From: Streptomyces lomondensis
GTDB lineage: Bacteria; Actinomycetota; Actinomycetes; Streptomycetales; Streptomycetaceae
DNA: 64,000 bases
NCBI RefSeq assembly: GCF_014651035.1
Contig: NZ_BMWC01000008.1
Location: forward strand, 352,931 to 416,930
Direction of reading: 5' to 3'
Shown: one piece after another, positions 53,296 through 62,167 of the stretch
Layout: each line of letters starts with the position of its first letter
How positions within the stretch are numbered: position 1 is the stretch's first letter
Notes under the pieces: model-generated
What the model saw: the letters and a program-made list of their open reading frames with translations, nothing else
What the model was told of the DNA's origin: nothing
Databases searched by the model: none
Position numbers and translations under genes: made by a program

Positions 53296-53736
53296 TCAGT
53301 CGACGCGGTGGCCCGCGGCGTCCTCGTGCGTGTAGTAGCGGTAGAACAGCGTCACGAGGACGCCCGCCCCGACCACCACCCCCAGCCCGGCGGACTCGAG
53401 CACGGACTCGTCGGACTGGCTGACGAGGAAGCCGACCGCGCAGCCCGTGAACACGAACCAGACCAGGGCGTGCAGCTCGCGCTTCAGCCTCGGGGCCACC
53501 TTCCACAGGGCGGCGAACAGCACGGCGAACACGAGCGCGGTGAGGAAGCCGAACAGCAGGTTCCAGCCCGTGATCGGCCCGGAGTCGCGCCGGTTGGCCG
53601 CGGCCCAGTAGCCGTAGACCAGGCCGAGGACGACGGGCAGCGCGACCTTCGCGGCGGCGTGGGTGCGCGCGCTGAAGACATCGGGCCTGCGCCGCCGCCC
53701 GGTCACCTCGCGTGAGGCGGGTGCCGCATGAGCCAT
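53296..53736 (-). CDS. small membrane protein, function unknown
   Basis: This 146-aa protein has four predicted helices (VALPVVLGLVYGYWAAA, LLFGFLTALVFAVLFAALW, HALVWFVFTGCAVGFLV, LGVVVGAGVLVTLFYRYYTH). The N-terminus is basic (TGRRRRPDVFSART). ATG at 53736 has AGGAGA upstream. I do not recognise the family. Confidence 0.7.
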   Translation of the reverse strand: MAHAAPASREVTGRRRRPDVFSARTHAAAKVALPVVLGLVYGYWAAANRRDSGPITGWNLLFGFLTALVFAVLFAALWKVAPRLKRELHALVWFVFTGCAVGFLVSQSDESVLESAGLGVVVGAGVLVTLFYRYYTHEDAAGHRVD

Positions 53737-53930
53737 GAGAGCTCTCCTCTCTCCCTGCCCCTGCCTCCAGGGCACACCGCCGCGGAGCCGCAGGCAACTC
53801 GGCGGAGATCCATCAGAAGGGCCCTAGGGGGCGAAGCACCCGAAGGCGGGCGTTTGCGGTCCTGGGGCCCACCTGTGCAGCCGCAGCGGTTACGGTGCTG
53901 ACGTACGTGATCGACACAGGGGGAGGGACG

Positions 53931-54992
53931 ATGCCCGGAACCGTGCTGCTGCTGGCGGCCTCGCCGGTGGGCAAGGGGCGCCTGGTGGACGCCGCCTCCG
54001 TCCTCCCCGTCCTGGCCGCCGTGCCGCCCGCCGTGCTGGCCGGCACGGACACCGCGAACGTCGTCGAACTCGCCGACCCGCTGGAGCCGCAGGCCGTCCT
54101 CACCCGGCTGCGCGCCGCCGCCGCGGCCCCCGGGCCGCTCACCGTGTACGTCACGGGGCAGCTCCAGCTCGACCGCCGACAGCGCCTGCCCCACCTCGCG
54201 CTGGCACGCACCACCCCCTCCACCGCCCGCTACACGGCCTTTCCCTGGCACTGGTTCCGGGAGGAGCTGCGGCTGAGGCCCGCCGGGGCCACGACCCTGC
54301 TGCTCGACCTGCACGCGGACGCCGAGACCTGGGAGCTGCTGCGGAGCACACCGCTGGACTCGGGCCGCGGCAACGCCGTCCACGGGCGGATCGCGCCGCC
54401 GCCGTCCAGACGCACGGTCGCGGCACCGGCGTACATGAAGGCCGTCGCGACGATCCTGCGCAGCGGGGTCCGGCCGCCGGCGGAGCAGTTGCACCAGCAG
54501 GCCCTGAGCCGGATCGCGCCCGAGAGCGCGGGCACGGACCTCGTGCTGAGCACGCCGGGCCCCTCGGCCGGTGATCCGCACGCCGCCATCACCGCCGCCG
54601 TCCAGGCGGGCCGCCACTCCGACGCCGACGCGCTCGCCGCCCGGTACGAGCAGGCCGCCGTCGCCGCGCACGGGCCCGCCTCCGAGGAGGCCCTGCACTG
54701 GGCCGAGGTACGGGCCGACCTGGCGATGTTCGCCGGGGACGCGGCGCGCAGCTGCCACACCTGGCTGACGATCGCCACGGCCCGCCTGAACGCCGGGCAG
54801 GCGCCGGACGCTCCGGCCGTCGAGGCCGCCGTGGACCGTGCCCACCACCAGTGGGGGCAGGTCCGCGACACCACGCGGGCCCGCGAACTGGGCGCGGCCC
54901 TGGCCGAGTTGCGGGGGCGGGTCCCCGGGCGGCGCGAGGGGGCGCTCGATCATGTGCAGCGGCAGTTGAGGCAGTTGCAGACCCAGCCCTGA
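53931..54992 (+). CDS. caspase-fold-like protein without catalytic residues, with helical C-terminus
   Basis: This 353-aa protein is not assigned to a named family. Residues 30-150 follow the order of a bacterial caspase domain: DTANVVELADPLEPQAVLTR, LTVYVTGQLQLDRRQRLPHL, ALARTTPSTARYTAFPWHWF, GATTLLLDLHADAETW. In active relatives the second block reads YxAGHG and the fourth DCCxxG; here they are TGQL and DLHA, so His and Cys are lost. Residues 215-340 are helical and TPR-like (AVQAGRHSDADALAARYEQA). ATG at 53931 follows GGGAGGG. It stands 125 bp before the caspase operon on the same strand. Confidence 0.6.
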   Translation: MPGTVLLLAASPVGKGRLVDAASVLPVLAAVPPAVLAGTDTANVVELADPLEPQAVLTRLRAAAAAPGPLTVYVTGQLQLDRRQRLPHLALARTTPSTARYTAFPWHWFREELRLRPAGATTLLLDLHADAETWELLRSTPLDSGRGNAVHGRIAPPPSRRTVAAPAYMKAVATILRSGVRPPAEQLHQQALSRIAPESAGTDLVLSTPGPSAGDPHAAITAAVQAGRHSDADALAARYEQAAVAAHGPASEEALHWAEVRADLAMFAGDAARSCHTWLTIATARLNAGQAPDAPAVEAAVDRAHHQWGQVRDTTRARELGAALAELRGRVPGRREGALDHVQRQLRQLQTQP

Positions 54993-55028
54993 ACATGCGT
55001 GCGCCGTGTGCGCCTGGCGTGAAGGGGG

Positions 55029-55046
55029 CGTGCAATCGCTTGCACG
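55029..55046. promoter_or_regulatory. inverted repeat before caspase operon
   Basis: cgtgcaa-tcgc-ttgcacg is a perfect 7+4+7 repeat, 72 bp before the EACC1-like start. It could end the upstream transcript or act as an operator. Confidence 0.5.
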
Positions 55047-55117
55047 GGTCGCGTCACAGGTCTGCCGCCAAGGCCTGACCCGGTGTCATGATGTCGGGCA
55101 TGACAGAGGGGGACCGA

Positions 55118-55453
55118 GTGGCTGTCTTAGGCGTACGCGTGCGGCTGGGCGCCGGCGCGACCGTGGACGATGTCAGAGCCCTGAAGACGTGGCTGGAGCG
55201 GGAAGAGTCGCTGGAGGGACTGGTCTCCAGGGGGAAACTGAGTATCGAGGAGCAGGCCGGCACGGACGCGGCCGACGGGCGGCTCGGGCCCGACATCGAG
55301 CTCGTGCTGAGAGTGCTCGGTGACGTCGTCACGCTCGTGGCCCTGACCGAGTACACCGCACGCGCGGTCAAGACCTGGACGAACAACCGCCGCAGACTCC
55401 AGGACGGCGATCCCGATCCACAGATCCGCCCGCTGGACCCCGACGGGGAGTAG
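55118..55453 (+). CDS. EACC1-like effector-associated component
   Basis: This small protein (111 aa from GTG 55118, which has GAGGGGGAC before it; ATG at 55100 or 55088 is possible) begins with a beta strand VRVRLGAGATVDDV, then an LxxWL helix (RALKTWLEREESLEG). A beta hairpin follows, then DIELVLRVLGDVVTLVALTE and a helix to KTWTNNRRR. This is the layout of effector-associated constant component 1, a small protein that accompanies caspases and other effectors in actinobacterial conflict-type systems. It is four bases upstream of the caspase gene. Confidence 0.65.
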   Translation: MAVLGVRVRLGAGATVDDVRALKTWLEREESLEGLVSRGKLSIEEQAGTDAADGRLGPDIELVLRVLGDVVTLVALTEYTARAVKTWTNNRRRLQDGDPDPQIRPLDPDGE

Positions 55454-55457
55454 GCCG

Positions 55458-57983
55458 GTGAGCCGCTTCGACCCGCGCGGCAGAGCCAACCGGGCGCTGC
55501 TGGTCTGTGTGTCCGAGTACGACCACACGGTGCCGGATCCCCAGGGCGTCAACGGCCAGCTCCCCGCCGTGCGGCGCAACCGGACGACCCTCCAGGACGC
55601 CCTGAACCGGGGCAACGTGTTCGGCGCGGGTGAGGTGCGGGCCCTGGCCTCGCCGACCCCGGACGACTTCACGGGGGCGCTGCACCAGGCCTGCGAGGAG
55701 GCCAGAGGGCTGCTGCTGCTCTACTTCGCCGGGCACGCCGTCACCTCCACCTCCGGCAACGAGCTGCACCTGCAGATGCGCACCGCGCGGGTGCTCACGG
55801 GCGAGGGCCTGCCCGGCTCGGTCACCTTCAGCCAGGTGCTGGGCGAGCTCGCCGAGAGCAAGGCCGAGCAGGTGGTGGTCATCCTCGACTGCTGCTACGC
55901 GGGTAACGCCGCGGGCATCTGGCACCGCTTCGACGACCCGAAGCGGAAGAAACACAAGATCCTGCTGCTGATGAGCGTGCAGCCCAACCGCTGCATCCTG
56001 GGCGGGGACGCCGACATCGCGACGCCGTTCACCCGCGAGCTGGTGCACGTCCTCGGCGGCGGCGGGGAGGTGTGGCTCTCCAAGCTGTACGACGCGGTGA
56101 AGCAGCGGATGGCCGAGGCGAAGTACAAGGCGGAGGCCAACGACCCGCAGCGGCCGCAGGCGCTGGCCCCTCCCTGGAACAAGGACGACGTTCTGCTGGC
56201 GGCGGGCCCACGGCCCTGGACTCCGCCGGTCGATCCCCCCGGCCGGTTCGCCTGGCTCCGGCGTCTGCTCGTCCGCGCCCGGAAGGCCGTCGACCGGCTC
56301 GGCCGTACCGCCCTGTCGGTTCTCCTGGCGCTGCTCGTCACCGGCGCCGGCGGCTACGTCGTCCTGGCCCTGACCGGCGACTCCGGCCCTTGCGAACCGC
56401 CCCTGGAGCTGCGGGTCCTCACCGATCCCGACCTGGAGCCGGCGATGCGGGCGGGGGCGGACGCCTACCTCGCCTCGGCGGCCAACACCACCGACGAGGG
56501 CTGCCGGCGCAGCGGCATCACCGTCTACAGCGCGGGTGCCGCCCACGTGGTGACCGCCCTGGGCGAGCGGTCCGACCCGTGGCAGCAGCCGCGTGAGGAC
56601 GTCAACCCGCAGCGGGACATCGGACCGCAGCCGGACGTGTGGATCCCCGCGACCCGCGCGGACGTCGGCCGGGCCACCGAAGCACAGGTGGAACGCGTCT
56701 TCGCCCGGCTGGAGCCGGACGCCGAGCCGTTCGCGTACTCGCCGGTCGTGCTGGCCGTCCCGGAGGGCCTCGGTGCCGACCTGCCGCCCACCCGGCAGTC
56801 GCTGACGGAGCTGGTCAGCGCGCTCAAGCAGGCCGACCCCAAGGCCGAAGTGCGCAGGCCCGACCCCGAGTTCAGCGACTCGGCGCTGCTGGCGACGGTG
56901 GGGCTGTACGGCGACGGGGCCGATGTGCGCGGCGCCGAGCAGTACATCGCCCGGGCCGGGCGGCCCGAGCCCTCGGCCGTCAGGCTGCTGTGCACGCTGC
57001 CCGAGGACGACGCCGCGGACGGCCGCAGCGCGGTCCTGGTCCCGGAGTTCCTGCTCAGGAGCGGTGTCGGCTGCCACTCGGTCAGGCGCGCCGAGCGCAC
57101 CGCCGTCTACCCCGACGACGTACCCGGTCTCGAGCCGACGTTCGTGCGGGTGCGCTGGGAGGGCGGTGACCAGGACGCGCAGGCGCGGGACGACGAGGTG
57201 GACCGGTTCCGCGACTGGCTGACGGGCGAGGGCGGCCGGAAGGTGCTCGGCGAGCACGGGTTCAGGTCCGCGACGGGCGAACGCGGCCTGCTCGGCGGGG
57301 AGGCGGCCGGCCACGGGCTGACCGCTTCCGTTCCGCCGGCGGACTCCGCGGACGCGACACAGCTGGACAGGACACTGGAGTGGTACGCCAACGCGCACGG
57401 ACCCGGCCGGGTGCTGTACCTCCTCGACAGCTCCGGTTCGATGGCCGGCCTGTGGGACGGCCCCAGCGGCGGCCCCGGCATCCTCAAGCAGACGCTGACG
57501 GGGCTCGGCCGGGGGGACGAGTACGGGGTGTGGGCGGTGCACGGCATCGAGGGCCGCACGCATACCGAACTGCTGGACTTCGGCACGCATCCCCGCGCGC
57601 GGGCGGAGAAGGCCCTCAAGACCGGCAGGGGAGGTGCCGAGGTGCGGGACGCGGAAGCCGATCCGGGCGCCGCCCTGCTGGACGCGCTGGCGTTCATGCG
57701 GGAGCGCGGTGCCTCCGACGAGCGGCCGCAGCTGATCGTGTACCTCACCGACGGCGAGGACGACGAGCGCCTGGCCGGCGGCCGCCTGCGCGAGGTGGAG
57801 GAGCGGGCACGCGCCTCGGGTGTGCCCGTGGTCATGGTGACGCTGAACAGCGGGGGCTGCGACCGGGACCGCCCCGGCACGCGCGTCGCGGAGGCCGCCC
57901 AGGGCCGTTGCCTGGACGCCGGGGACGACCTCGTGCCCGCGCTGCGCGACGAGGTCGCCCGCACCGGAACGGGGGAGGAATGA
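55458..57983 (+). CDS. caspase – transmembrane – extracellular SBP-like – VWA protein
   Basis: This 841-aa protein has a cytoplasmic caspase domain at residues 8-250: dyad His93 in LLYFAGHAV and Cys146 in VVILDCCYAGN. One membrane helix spans about 285-306 (ALSVLLALLVTGAGGYVVLAL). Outside, residues 315-600 resemble a periplasmic binding protein (LELRVLTDPDLEPAMRAGAD, DVWIPATRADVG). A VWA domain follows from about 650 with MIDAS DSSGSM in VLYLLDSSGSM, then YLTDGEDDER. The caspase faces in and the adhesion and ligand parts face out, a receptor-like order. GTG start; it overlaps the lipoprotein gene. Confidence 0.88.
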   Translation: MSRFDPRGRANRALLVCVSEYDHTVPDPQGVNGQLPAVRRNRTTLQDALNRGNVFGAGEVRALASPTPDDFTGALHQACEEARGLLLLYFAGHAVTSTSGNELHLQMRTARVLTGEGLPGSVTFSQVLGELAESKAEQVVVILDCCYAGNAAGIWHRFDDPKRKKHKILLLMSVQPNRCILGGDADIATPFTRELVHVLGGGGEVWLSKLYDAVKQRMAEAKYKAEANDPQRPQALAPPWNKDDVLLAAGPRPWTPPVDPPGRFAWLRRLLVRARKAVDRLGRTALSVLLALLVTGAGGYVVLALTGDSGPCEPPLELRVLTDPDLEPAMRAGADAYLASAANTTDEGCRRSGITVYSAGAAHVVTALGERSDPWQQPREDVNPQRDIGPQPDVWIPATRADVGRATEAQVERVFARLEPDAEPFAYSPVVLAVPEGLGADLPPTRQSLTELVSALKQADPKAEVRRPDPEFSDSALLATVGLYGDGADVRGAEQYIARAGRPEPSAVRLLCTLPEDDAADGRSAVLVPEFLLRSGVGCHSVRRAERTAVYPDDVPGLEPTFVRVRWEGGDQDAQARDDEVDRFRDWLTGEGGRKVLGEHGFRSATGERGLLGGEAAGHGLTASVPPADSADATQLDRTLEWYANAHGPGRVLYLLDSSGSMAGLWDGPSGGPGILKQTLTGLGRGDEYGVWAVHGIEGRTHTELLDFGTHPRARAEKALKTGRGGAEVRDAEADPGAALLDALAFMRERGASDERPQLIVYLTDGEDDERLAGGRLREVEERARASGVPVVMVTLNSGGCDRDRPGTRVAEAAQGRCLDAGDDLVPALRDEVARTGTGEE

Positions 57984-59389
57984 TGGCCCGACGCCTGCCG
58001 GCCGCCGTACTGGCGCTGCTGTCCCTGCTGGCACTGGCCGCCTGCACCGGCGGTGACGTGCGGGACGAGCCGACGGCGGCGGCCGACGACCGCCGCCGGA
58101 TCGTGGTGGCCAGCGGCCAGGACGTCACCGGCAAGAACGGCATACGACAGCAGCTCATCGACGCCTGGAACGCCGAGGAGGCCTCGCAGGGCTACGAAGC
58201 CCGCCTGGTGGAACTGCCCGGCTCCGCCGACCAGCAGCGCAGCCAGCTGCTCGGCGCCCTCCAGTCGGGCAGCGCCGACTACGACGTGGTGAACCTGGAC
58301 GTCACCTGGGTCCCGGAGTTCGCCGCCGCGGGCCTGATCCGCCCGCTGACCGACGCGGCGGTCAGGTCCCCCGGCGACATCATCCCGTCGGTGGACAGGA
58401 CGGCGCACTGGAACGACAAGCGGTACGCGGTCCCGTTCAACAGCGACGCCGGCCTGCTGTATTACCGCAAGGACCACCTCCGGAAGGCCGGAGTCTCCCG
58501 GACAGACCTCAGCGACGGGGTCACCTGGGACGAGCTGCGGGAACAGATCGATGTCGTCAAAGACCGCCTCGGCTCCCAGGACCACGAGGGCTGGACCACC
58601 CAGCTCGCGCCGTACGAGGGCCGTACCGTCAACGCGATCGAGGCGTTCACCTCGGCCGTGCCCGGACTCCGGCTGACCGACGGCGACGGCGAGTACGCGG
58701 CGACCGTGGAACAGCTCACGGCGGGCGTGGCCGAACTGCGTGCGCGCACGACCCCGGCGTACACCCTCGACGAGGCCGCCGAGTCCCGCGAGGCCGAGTC
58801 GCTCAGCGCCTTCGCGGAGGGCCGCACCACCTTCCTGCGGCACTGGCCGTACGTCTACCCCACCCTGCACGAAACCTTCGGGGAGAACCTGGGCGTGACC
58901 CGGCTGCCCGGCAAGGCGGTCCTCGGCGGGCAGAACCTGGCCGTCACCTCCGCCACGTCCGAGCAGCGAGCCGCGAAGGCGGCGGAACTGATCGCGTTCC
59001 TCACCGACCCGGACAGCGAACGCTGCCTGCTGCGTGCCGGGTTCGCCGCGACCCGCGACTCGGCCTACCGGGAAGCCGGCGCCGCTCCCCGGTGCCGGCA
59101 CGCCCGGGCGTACGCCGAGACCCCCGCGGCGTCGCCCACCGGCGAGGGCACCGTCCGCCTGCCCCCCGACCGGATCGCCGACGGGGTCGGCTTCGGCCGC
59201 GACATCCTGCTCCCGGCCCTCCGTGAGGGCGTGGACCGCCCGCGCACTCCGCTGTACGGCGCCGTGACGCACACCGTCATCACCGAACTGGACGCCCTGT
59301 ACGGCCCGAGCCCGAGTGAGGGCCGGCCGGACGACGCGGAGATCGCGAAAAGCCTTGACGAGGCATTGAGGAAAATTCTGCCCGGTTGA
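57983..59389 (+). CDS. extracellular solute-binding lipoprotein in caspase operon
   Basis: This 468-aa protein has a lipoprotein signal MARRLPAAVLALLSLLALAA with lipobox Cys21. The mature domain is a family-1-like binding protein: RIVVASGQDVTGKNGIRQQ, DYDVVNLDVTWVPEFAAAGL, YAVPFNSDAGLLYYRKDHL and FAEGRTTFLRHWPYVYP. No ABC permease or ATPase lies nearby, so it probably senses rather than imports. Its start overlaps the caspase stop (ATG also at 57980). Confidence 0.85.
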   Translation: MARRLPAAVLALLSLLALAACTGGDVRDEPTAAADDRRRIVVASGQDVTGKNGIRQQLIDAWNAEEASQGYEARLVELPGSADQQRSQLLGALQSGSADYDVVNLDVTWVPEFAAAGLIRPLTDAAVRSPGDIIPSVDRTAHWNDKRYAVPFNSDAGLLYYRKDHLRKAGVSRTDLSDGVTWDELREQIDVVKDRLGSQDHEGWTTQLAPYEGRTVNAIEAFTSAVPGLRLTDGDGEYAATVEQLTAGVAELRARTTPAYTLDEAAESREAESLSAFAEGRTTFLRHWPYVYPTLHETFGENLGVTRLPGKAVLGGQNLAVTSATSEQRAAKAAELIAFLTDPDSERCLLRAGFAATRDSAYREAGAAPRCRHARAYAETPAASPTGEGTVRLPPDRIADGVGFGRDILLPALREGVDRPRTPLYGAVTHTVITELDALYGPSPSEGRPDDAEIAKSLDEALRKILPG

Positions 59390-59451
59390 ATCTCCTCCCG
59401 GTGATGTTCCCGTGTAGACACCCCACCAGGCGGAGGCGGGCGGACGAGTGC

Positions 59452-59616
59452 TCAGCCGTGCCGGTGGTGCACCGAGTCGGCCGCCTCGTGTGCGGGCGGT
59501 GGCTCCGACGCTCTCGCCGGTCCCGCGTTCGCCGCCAGCAGCAGTGTCGCGACGGCGACGACGGCGGCGGCGAAGCCTCTGGCGTACCGCTCGGCGGAGC
59601 GTGTGCGTTCGAGCAC
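59452..59616 (-). CDS. 54-residue secreted peptide precursor
   Basis: This short frame (GTG at 59616, GAGGT six bases upstream, TGA at 59452) has a basic start (LERTRSAERYARG), a hydrophobic core FAAAVVAVATLLLAA and an ANAGPARA-like cleavage site. It leaves about 18 polar residues, SEPPPAHEAADSVHHRHG. Codons have strong GC at third positions. It is divergent from an XRE-TPR regulator gene with a shared inverted repeat. It may be a signalling pro-peptide; this is inference. Confidence 0.6.
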   Translation of the reverse strand: MLERTRSAERYARGFAAAVVAVATLLLAANAGPARASEPPPAHEAADSVHHRHG

Positions 59617-59658
59617 GGCGACCTCGCAACAGGGGCGGTGACTACGGGCGGCAGCGTA

Positions 59659-59685
59659 TTAAGCGTGTCCCACACTCCTGCTTAA
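59659..59685. promoter_or_regulatory. inverted repeat between peptide gene and XRE-TPR gene
   Basis: ttaagc-(15)-gcttaa brackets a second small palindrome gtgt-ccc-acac (59665-59675). The region is notably AT-rich here. TACGCT on the minus strand (59653-59658) is a possible -10 for the peptide gene and lies just beside the left arm. A likely binding site for the XRE regulator. Confidence 0.55.
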
Positions 59686-59745
59686 CACTGCGTTTAACCT
59701 AGAGGCTGTCCAGGCCGAACGGCAAGAGGCGCAGGGGGAGTTGGC

Positions 59746-61089
59746 GTGGGGGAACGTGACGACCCGGGGACCATCGGCCGCCGGGTGCAGCGACTGCGTG
59801 CCGAACGCGGGCTGACACAGCGGCAGTTGGCGGAACCCACGTACACCCCCGCCTACATCTCCACCCTGGAGTCGGGCCGGGTACGGCCCTCCGACGACGC
59901 GCTGCGGCATCTCGCCGAGCGGCTCGGCGTCGCCTTCGACGAGCTGGCGACCGGGCATTCGGCGCGGCTGGTGACCGAGCTGCGGCTGCGGCTGACCGAG
60001 GCGCAGCGCTCCCTCGCCGTCGGTGAGGCCGAGGCCGCGGCGGAGCAGTACGCCGAGCTGCTCGGCGAGGCCGAGACGCACGGCCTGGCCGCCGAGCAGT
60101 CCGCGGCCCTGCTCGGGCTCGGCGAGTGCGCGCTGGAGACGGGCGAGCTGGTGGCGGGCCGGCAATACTTCGAGCGGGCCGAGGACCGTCTCGCCGACGC
60201 GCCCCTGCCCGCCCGGGTCCCGGCCCTGCGCGGGCGGGCCGTCGCGCACTACCTCGCCGGTGAGCTGCGGTACGCCGTCTACCTGCTGGAATCCACCCTC
60301 GACGAACTGAACCGCGGCGGCCTGCACGACCCCGACGCCCTCCTGCTGCTCTACGCCAGCGCCATCGGGCCGTACATGGACATGGGCGCGCACGCCCGCG
60401 CCGCCCAGGCCGCCGAGTTCGCCCTGGCGCTCGCCCCGCGGTCCGGCGACCCGGCCCTGGTCGCCCGTATGCACCGGTCGGTCGCCCGCACCCTGGTCGC
60501 GGAGGGTCGCCTCGCCGAGGCCGACGCCTCGCTGGCCAAGGCGGCCGAGCTGTACCGCGGCCTCCAGATCCGCACCGAACTCGCCAACTGCCACTGGATG
60601 CGCGGCTACGTCTACGCCCAGGACGGCCAACTGGAGCGTGCGGAGGCGGAGTTGCGGGAGGCCCTCGGCATGCTGTCCGCCCGGCGCGCCGCCCTCTACA
60701 GCAGCCAGGTCGCCGTGGAGCTGGCCGACGTGCTCCACCGGCGCGGCAGGTCCGACGAGGCGGCGGCCCTGCTGCACGACGTCCTCGGGCACCTGTCCTC
60801 CGAGCGCGGCGCCGTCCACTCCGCCGCCGCGCACCGGCTGCTCGGCATCATCGCCGAGGACGCCCGCCGCACCGAGGACGCCGAGGAGCACTACGTCCGC
60901 GCCCTGAGCCTGCTGGAGCGGGCGGGCGCGGCCGGGGACCTGGCCGACCTGTGCCGGCTGCTGGGCGACCTGCTGCGGCGCACCGGGCGGGTGGAGGCGG
61001 CCCTGGACGCCTACCGGACGGGGCTCGGACACCGTACGGCCCCCGGCACCACCACCCTCGGGCCCGCGCCCGCACAGCCTCCTCTGTGA
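59746..61089 (+). CDS. XRE-family regulator with TPR repeats
   Basis: This 447-aa protein has an HTH at residues 9-66 (IGRRVQRLRAERGLTQRQLA, TPAYISTLESGRVRPSDDAL) followed by about nine TPR-like helical pairs to residue 430 (AAAEQYAELLGEAETHGLAA, AEASLAKAAELYRGLQ-like units). This is the plan of RRNPP peptide-sensing regulators, though many actinobacterial XRE-TPR proteins have no known ligand. GTG start at 59746. The adjacent divergent peptide gene makes a signalling pair plausible. Confidence 0.85.
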   Translation: MGERDDPGTIGRRVQRLRAERGLTQRQLAEPTYTPAYISTLESGRVRPSDDALRHLAERLGVAFDELATGHSARLVTELRLRLTEAQRSLAVGEAEAAAEQYAELLGEAETHGLAAEQSAALLGLGECALETGELVAGRQYFERAEDRLADAPLPARVPALRGRAVAHYLAGELRYAVYLLESTLDELNRGGLHDPDALLLLYASAIGPYMDMGAHARAAQAAEFALALAPRSGDPALVARMHRSVARTLVAEGRLAEADASLAKAAELYRGLQIRTELANCHWMRGYVYAQDGQLERAEAELREALGMLSARRAALYSSQVAVELADVLHRRGRSDEAAALLHDVLGHLSSERGAVHSAAAHRLLGIIAEDARRTEDAEEHYVRALSLLERAGAAGDLADLCRLLGDLLRRTGRVEAALDAYRTGLGHRTAPGTTTLGPAPAQPPL

Positions 61090-61159
61090 GGAACCACGGT
61101 CCTCGCACAGGGGGGCGGGTTAGCCTCCTGCGGGGATGTGAACGACCAGGGCGGGGAAC

Positions 61160-62167
61160 GTGGAGAACCGACGGACGGTGGCCGACGGCATACGGCTGGG
61201 CCTGCGGGCCGTGGTGTACGCCGTCCTCGGGGGCGCCGCGCTGATCGTCGTCGTGACGGTGGGGTCCGTGCTCGGGCCCCTGCTGGCGCTCGATCTCTCC
61301 ACCCCGCCGGTCGCGGCCTGGTGGACCGTGTTCACCGCGATCACCGTGCAGGGCGTGCCCTTCCTGCTGCTGGGCACGGTCGTGTCGGCGGCGATCGGGG
61401 CGTTCGTGCCCGAGCGGGTCTTCACCCGGCTGCTGCCCCGGCGCGAGGTGCTCGCCGTGCCGGTCGCGGGGGCGGCGGGGGTCGTGCTGCCCGGCTGCGA
61501 GTGCGCGTCCGTGCCGGTGGCGGGCAGCCTGATGCGAAGGGGTGTCGCCCCCGCCGCCGCGCTCGCCTTCCTGCTGTCGGCGCCCGCGATCAACCCCGTC
61601 GTCCTGGTGGCGACCTCGGTCGCCTTCCCGGGGCAGCCGGAGATGGTCCTCGGCCGGCTGGCCGCCTCGCTCGCCACGGCCGTGGTGATGGGCTGGCTGT
61701 GGGCGCGGTTCGGGCGGGAGGAGTGGCTGCGGCCGCCGAAGCGCAGCGGCGGTCATGAGCCGGGCGGCGGTCCGCGCGCCTTCGTCTCCGGCCTTCAGCA
61801 CGACTTCCTGCACGCGGGCGGCTTCCTGGTGGTCGGCGCGGCGGCCGCGGCGACCTTCGCCATCGTCGTGCCGCGGTCGCTGCTGGAGGTGTTCACCGGG
61901 TCGCCCTGGCTGTCGGTGCTGCTGCTCGCCCTGCTGGCGGTCGTGCTGTGCGTGTGCAGTGAGGCCGACGCGTTCGTGGCGGCGTCGCTGAGCGGCTTCT
62001 CGCCGACCGCGCGGCTGGCGTTCATGGTGGTCGGGCCGATGGTGGACCTCAAGCTGATCGCGCTCCAGACGGGCACGTTCGGCAGGGCCTTCGCGGTGCG
62101 GTTCTCCGCCGCGACGTGGGTGGTGGCCGTGGCGAGCAGCGTCCTGGTGGGGTGGTGGCTGCTGTGA
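61160..62167 (+). CDS. DUF318/ArsP-like permease
   Basis: This 335-aa protein has about eight to ten membrane helices. The conserved Cys motif is GCECASVPVAGSLMRRG and the second conserved segment LCVCSEADAFVAASLSG. The family moves metals or metalloids or organoarsenicals. It is coupled by overlap (GTGA) to a TIGR03943 gene, the same pairing as B. subtilis ycgR-ycgQ. I see no Zur-type box upstream. Confidence 0.85.
   Translation: MENRRTVADGIRLGLRAVVYAVLGGAALIVVVTVGSVLGPLLALDLSTPPVAAWWTVFTAITVQGVPFLLLGTVVSAAIGAFVPERVFTRLLPRREVLAVPVAGAAGVVLPGCECASVPVAGSLMRRGVAPAAALAFLLSAPAINPVVLVATSVAFPGQPEMVLGRLAASLATAVVMGWLWARFGREEWLRPPKRSGGHEPGGGPRAFVSGLQHDFLHAGGFLVVGAAAAATFAIVVPRSLLEVFTGSPWLSVLLLALLAVVLCVCSEADAFVAASLSGFSPTARLAFMVVGPMVDLKLIALQTGTFGRAFAVRFSAATWVVAVASSVLVGWWLL

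Noticed and set aside
55368..58034. 888-aa minus-strand frame opposite the caspase gene
   Set aside because: No domain motifs. The plus strand carries caspase, membrane and VWA motifs in order.
57983..59389. ABC importer operon around the binding lipoprotein
   Set aside because: No permease or ATPase gene lies on either side, so an import role is not supported.
59390..59745. Longer minus-strand genes through this gap
   Set aside because: The 840-aa and 131-aa frames here are low-complexity; only the 54-codon frame with signal peptide and ribosome site looks coding.
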